Source of the DNA: Termitomyces sp. T153
Lineage: Eukaryota > Basidiomycota > Agaricomycetes > Agaricales > Lyophyllaceae
NCBI GenBank assembly: GCA_018296165.2
Contig: JACKQL020000076.1
Coordinates: forward strand, 174,993-238,992
Length of the DNA stretch: 64,000 bases
Reading direction: 5' to 3'
Each line of letters opens with the position of its first letter. The stretch's first letter is position 1. The notes below the pieces were generated by a model that had not been told where the DNA came from, ran no database searches, and saw only the letters and a list, made by a program, of their open reading frames with translations. This document shows, one piece after another, positions 59,401 through 64,000 of the stretch. Made by a program: the position numbers and the translations under genes.

Positions 59401-61561
59401 TCTCTATGTAGCGCAAGGTCGAAAAAACCATCCCTGGCCCGCTTTCTCGTTCGTTCCATTTTTCGTCATTCGATAACCAGACCTCAGGTTCGTTTACTCT
59501 TCAGCAGAATAGTTTTGATGCTTTAACTTTATCGTAGTAATGCTGCTGCGTGTCTAACCAGGGAACCGTCGTCGGAAGCTGTGTTGCACTTTAACTGAGA
59601 ATGCGATCCACATTTCCTACCCCGGGTTGCAAGATACCATCTTTGTACGCGTATACGGTTGAGTAAACACTGCTGGAAACATTTAGTTGGAAGCAAAAAC
59701 CCGAGCCGGTGAAGTTGACTTGATGCTGGAGAACTTGATTGGTAAATCATTGTTCTGTTGGTCATTCAGTCCTCTCTGCGATTGAGACTTACTGAGGTCT
59801 GTCCAGTTCTGTTATGGTGCTTTATACAACCCACCAGATGGTGACGACGCTATGGAGGTAAATAACTGTGACGAGGATGGACTTAGTTCGGATGAAAGTC
59901 CAGACAATGAATAGCAGCGACTGCGAGATTGGAAAGATATGAAGGACGGTCAGCGGAGTTGTAATTTTAAAACCGGAACACCGTCCCGTTCGTGACCTCG
60001 AGCGTTTGGGCCATTTCACTTATCGAATTCGGGAGAAATGGCTCGATGCACCTCGTAAGTGAGGGCAGAAAAGAGACCTAGGTCAGCTGCACGAAGCATG
60101 TTGTTTCAAATATACTTGGACACTCGATGGGTAGACTTGGAGGCGCGAGACATGCAGAAGAGATTGGAAAGGGTCTGAAAGAAACCTTTTTCGGGAAAGA
60201 TGAAAGCCAGGAAAATTGCTGAATTCCGAAGACGATACAAAACAGGGAGGCTAGACAGGAAGGACAAGAAATAACGAAGGGAACATTCGTAACGGAGAAA
60301 GAGGGCGAATGCTGATGACCATCAATGACCTCGTTTCTCGAGCGTTTCGTGGCGAAACAACGTGAAGAGAAGGTACTCAATGGATATACAAGAGGAACGC
60401 GATTGGTCAAAGACGAAAGTCACAACTTAAGGTTTAGGATTTTGAAACTAACCAGTGGACGGTTTGATAATTGGGACGCGATCGGCGATCTGAAGGGTCG
60501 TTAGATTTCGTATAAATAGGACGCAGGAGGACGGATCCTTGTCTTGTCCGCTAGCAGTTCTTGGACGCAGCCATCAGTTAGACGCTCGTCAGTTAGACGC
60601 TCGTCGATCGCGTTTACCTCTCCGATCGAATCAAAGTCCCACGTCACTCGATTGTGTCCATCCATTCTCTGGTCTCATCGTACTCTACGCCACCTCTAGA
60701 ACGACAATACAACTCGACTTAGGTGTATTCCTCTTATTTGATGTGTCGACCGCTAGAACCACAGCTATTGTCGTAGACCTTGAACATGGGGAACCCCGGG
60801 CCTAGTGACGAGGTATCTGGCCACAACAATGAGATTGAGGTATCGACAACTTTGGCCAATTCCAATATGTTCGTGACCGGGAATATGCCCGCTTCTTTGA
60901 CATGAAACAGCTTTTACGTTATGATGTTCAATGCTGGGAATGTTCTGCTGTTGCGCTCGCTTATCCTGTAAGGTCAACGAGAAGAATTCCAAAGCCCTTG
61001 ATTGTTCATGCTGTTGCAGCTCTCTTGAAACGACAAGAGGTCAGACACTGGGACATATGCGCTCGAGATACGGACTTGAGGTTTCTACCGGAAGCACCAA
61101 TGTCGCTAGGCTCGCGTGGGACGTCGCTCGTAACATTATACGCTGCAACGGAGTTTTTTCCACGGTTATCGCCCATCTAAGTTGCGGAAGTTCATGGGAA
61201 ATGTTGAAGCCGACTGGTACTGATATCTTTTCTTGACTATCTGCACATTTAGTGACATGATCTTCGTGTTTCTAGAACTCTGTCTAGTCTTCACTCATGT
61301 CTGAGACTCAAGAATCGTTCGTACTAGTTCAAAAACTTAGTAGTTGCTAAAGATTGACGCCTTGAAGATTACAGCGGTGCGAAAAAAAAGACTCGAAGAT
61401 TACATGATCATATAGCGGTGCCACTGACTGCCCTTCGCCATGCCTGTTCTGAGACTCCATTTACCCCCAATATCGCGACATCGTGCCCCAGTGTTGCGAT
61501 TGCTAAGCTTAAGACGGGCTTTAGGCATGCATGCAGCCATTTTCCGAGTCAGGAGATGACT
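56431..61561. other. 5-kb gene-poor stretch
   Basis: Many frames of 60-110 codons on both strands, none with a recognisable domain and none that join convincingly. A 15-bp tandem duplication (TCAGTTAGACGCTCG twice) lies at 60574-60603. Around 60830-61190 frames such as EYARFFDMKQLLRYDVQ and TGSTNVARLAWDVARN look somewhat protein-like and may be a decayed gene. No tRNA, LTR or inverted terminal repeat was recognised. Confidence 0.4.
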
Positions 61562-61568
61562 TATATAA
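61562..61568 (+). promoter_or_regulatory. TATA-like element upstream of PDH E1 alpha
   Basis: TATATAA about 150 bases before the ATG at 61714; distance allows a leader of ordinary length. Confidence 0.35.
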
Positions 61569-61713
61569 GGCTCATAGCCCCTTTCCCCCCATGATTTGGC
61601 CGCGGTAGACCAACGACGCTTTCTACTCACGCCGAGAGTATTTGGTTTTGTCTTGTGAAACAAACAAGAACCCCACGGGAAAGAAATTGGATTTTGTGTG
61701 TTGTTTGTTCGTC

Positions 61714-63293
61714 ATGACTTCGTTGGCGCGACTTGGACTTTCGCGAAGCCTCGTTCGTTTTCTGCGTTCCTCTTTTGAAAATCTCACTGGCAAGTTGTTT
61801 TCCAGCCTCTTCGTGGCGTACGCACCATCACGACAGGCGCAGACTCGACTACCCTCAAGTCTACTTCAAACGACGGTCCTTTCCAAGTCAGGCTCCATCC
61901 AGACTCCTTCCGCGCGTACCGCTGCGATGCCCCCGAGCTCGACGTCCAAGTCTCCAAGGACCAGCTCCTCACAATGTACAAGCAGATGCAGGTCGTCCGC
62001 CGCATGGAGATGGCTGCCGACTCGCTCTACAAGGCCAAGCTCATCCGCGGGTTCTGCCATCTAGCCATTGGACAGGTATGACCTCGCCACATTTATATAA
62101 CGCTGTGCTAAAGCTCCGAATAACACAGGAAGCGGTCTCCGTCGGCCTCGAACACGGTATTCACCCCAACGACCGCGTCATAACCGCCTACCGCTGCCAC
62201 CCCTTCGCCGTCCTGCGCGGCGGAACGATCACCGGTGTCCTCGCTGAACTCCTCGGCCGCAAGACCGGCATGTCGTCGGGCAAAGGCGGCTCCATGCACA
62301 TTTTCACACCAACGTTCTTTGGTGGGAACGGTATCGTCGGCGCGCAGGTGCCCGTGGGGACAGGCGTGGCGTTTGCGCAGAAGTATATGGACGAGAGGCA
62401 TGCGACGTTTGCAATGTACGGTGACGGGGCTAGTAATCAGGGTCAGGTGTTTGAGGCGTTCAATATGGTGCGCTGTGTTCTGTGTCCTGCTCTATTGTCG
62501 CGCTAATGCTAATGCACGTACGTTGCAGGCCAAACTATGGAACCTCCCCACTATCTTCATATGCGAAAACAACAAGTACGGCATGGGCACCTCCGCCGCG
62601 CGCAGCTCGTCCAATACCGAGTATTTCACGCGCGGGGATACTATACCCGGCGTGCAGGTCAACGGCATGGATATTATCGCGTCATTGCAGGCTGTGCGGT
62701 TCGCGAGGAGGTGGGCGGTCGATGAACAGAAAGGACCGTTGTTGTTGGAGTTTGTGACGTATAGATATGGAGGTCATTCGTGCGTGTTTCTTTGCTTTCC
62801 TTCCTGTTCTTTATGGCGCTGACGCGGCCCGCGACAGGATGTCAGACCCGGGAACGACGTACCGCACGCGTGAGGAGGTACAGAGGATGCGGAGTACTCA
62901 AGACCCGATTCGTGGGTTGCAGCGGTACATTGAGGAGTGGGGTGTTGCGACTGAGCAGGAGCTCAAGGTTAGTGTTTCGTTTCTCTCACCTCTCTCTACC
63001 AACTAACGCTCACAACCCTCTCACCCACAGTACCTGGACAAAGCAGCCAAAGCGGAAGTTGACAAGGCCGTGGAAGAAGCCAAGGCGGGTTCTGAGCCTG
63101 AGCCTGAAGATTTATGGACGGATATATATTTCAAGGGGTCGGAGCCGGGTGTTATGAGGGGGAGGGAGAGGGAGGAGGTGAGTTTGGATTTATTTTGACA
63201 CACATGCATACTACACACCACACATTCTCTCTTACTCACGCTCTTTGATTTGGTTGCTGATTGATGTTTTTTGCGTAGGTTCATCGGTATTAG
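61714..63293 (+). CDS. PDA1: pyruvate dehydrogenase E1 component, alpha subunit
   Basis: Mitochondrial PDH E1 alpha, TPP-dependent decarboxylation of pyruvate. Start [13 protein letters not shown] at 61714; an intron (about 61753-61805) joins in phase to [20 protein letters not shown]. Core: [73 protein letters not shown] [32 protein letters not shown] motif [16 protein letters not shown] joined over an intron to [31 protein letters not shown], and over the next intron [17 protein letters not shown], the phosphorylation loop. Human site-1 Ser is conserved (HSMSDPG), while site 2 is Thr (TYRTR). C-terminal [20 protein letters not shown] and [14 protein letters not shown]; a tiny last exon VHRY ends at 63293. 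Confidence 0.93.
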
Positions 63294-64000
63294 ATATGGA
63301 TGTGCATCGGTGGTGTAGATCTCTCTTTTTTTCGGACTTGCTTTTGTTTTGCGTTTGCGTTCCGCTCCATACATACATACATAGAGCTCAGCTCGGGGGC
63401 TCAGTATATCGTGCTCTATGTATACATAGATTCTACATAGATTTTGTTTTTTTCTTTCTTGTCGTATATACTTATTACTGATGTGGATTAGATTAATTCA
63501 ACAATGCCATGCCAATAGACAGATATTACATAGAATTAGAGTTGGTTGGATTTTGAGTCGAGGTTTGAGGTTGGGACGCTGAGTAGGCTAGAGCTACTGA
63601 GTTACTGCCTTGATTCATGGATCATTGCGCTATTGAATAACTTGGGTTCTTGAATTTAGCTTTCGATGAGATGAAGATCAAGGATGCCGTAACCTGCGTT
63701 GGATTGGACGCGGTACCCAGTACATACATAGCGTAAGTGCATCGATCTTGATCCTGGATCTGCTTTTTTGTATAAAAAATAGATTTGAGCGACGGGAAGA
63801 CGTAATGCGTAATGCGTTATCTCACTTAACATGGAATTGAAATGTAGAACGGGAACTATTGCACGACGGACAGGAGGCTTTATACAACCCTCATGATAGA
63901 GCAAGTTTCTTATGTTACAGGGTCTCGCGTCTATCAGACAATAGTAATGTTCTTCGAATTGTTCGTATATTGTCTGAATATCAGGACTACGATACGCACT
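63294..64000. other. intergenic at window end
   Basis: No gene recognised. A short CATA microsatellite lies at about 63370-63382 in the 3' flank of the PDH gene. Confidence 0.45.

Noticed and set aside
60574..60603. 15-bp tandem duplication
   Set aside because: Only two units; too little to call a repeat family or CRISPR-like array, and CRISPR is not expected in a fungal nucleus.
61373..61420. Imperfect duplication of GAAGATTACA...AGCGGTGC upstream of PDH E1 alpha
   Set aside because: Short and imperfect; no evidence of function.
63370..63382. CATA microsatellite
   Set aside because: Short simple repeat in a 3' flank, no special meaning.

Overview
The window looks like part of a nuclear chromosome of an agaricomycete (mushroom-forming basidiomycete) fungus. 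Genes are split by many 45-60 bp GT-AG introns, tRNA genes carry short introns, and several families are typical of basidiomycetes: a 7-TM integral membrane protein family, MYND-finger proteins, an ENA-type P-ATPase and a ricin-B-lectin secreted protein. All gene models were read by hand by joining open frames across plausible splice sites, so exon edges are predictions.

Layout, left to right. 1-2.8 kb: no convincing gene, but a stretch with five spaced copies of an ATAGCGTA-like octamer. 2.8-3.9 kb: MYND zinc-finger gene (+). 5.9-7.5 kb: 7-TM membrane protein (-). 8.6-12.7 kb: ENA-type sodium/potassium P-type ATPase (+). 12.9-14.9 kb: FAD-dependent monooxygenase (-). 15.5-16.2 kb: nested short inverted repeats. 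16.7-18.2 kb: 8-amino-7-oxononanoate synthase-like enzyme (-). 18.7-20.6 kb: secreted ricin-B-lectin protein (-). 21.5-23.7 kb: TPR protein (+). 24.0 kb: tRNA-Ala(CGC) with intron. 24.7-26.0 kb: low-complexity hypothetical gene (+). 26.6-27.4 kb: mitochondrial ribosomal protein uS7m (-). 27.6-29.3 kb: a decayed copy of the neighbouring TPR gene, split by a decayed long-chain acyl-CoA synthetase fragment. 29.8-30.5 kb: Gly-Asn/His-rich secreted protein (-). 31.1 kb: tRNA-Thr(AGT) with intron (-). 31.5-33.0 kb: SET-domain protein (-).

33.5-43.4 kb is a 9,870 bp, very young Ty3/gypsy-class LTR retrotransposon. Its two 841 bp LTRs differ at three positions that I found. It carries gag, protease, RT-RNaseH and integrase frames. 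The gag/protease and protease/RT junctions share one sequence motif and each implies a -1 shift; a single in-frame TAG separates RT-RNaseH from integrase. Between integrase and the 3' LTR lies the most interesting object of the window: a five-exon, 364-codon gene on the opposite strand, with four clean GT-AG introns and its own TATA-like box. The sense frames are strongly CpG-poor, while the LTRs and the antisense gene are CpG-rich.

To the right: formamidase (44.0-46.1, +), a basic Lys-rich protein (46.3-47.2, -), a small Cys-rich protein (47.7-48.2, +), a possible Copia relic (49.0), a DUF4139-family protein with an FG-repeat insert (49.2-51.4, -) divergently paired with POP5 of RNase P/MRP (51.7-52.3, +), a MINDY-type deubiquitinase with a C-terminal CaaX box (53.1-54.9, -), the succinate dehydrogenase cytochrome b subunit (55.7-56.4, -), about 5 kb without a recognisable gene, and pyruvate dehydrogenase E1 alpha (61.7-63.3, +). 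Most of these are unlinked housekeeping functions, with no sign of a secondary-metabolite cluster. Mitochondrial metabolism recurs (uS7m, SDH3, PDH E1 alpha), but this is most likely coincidence of position.
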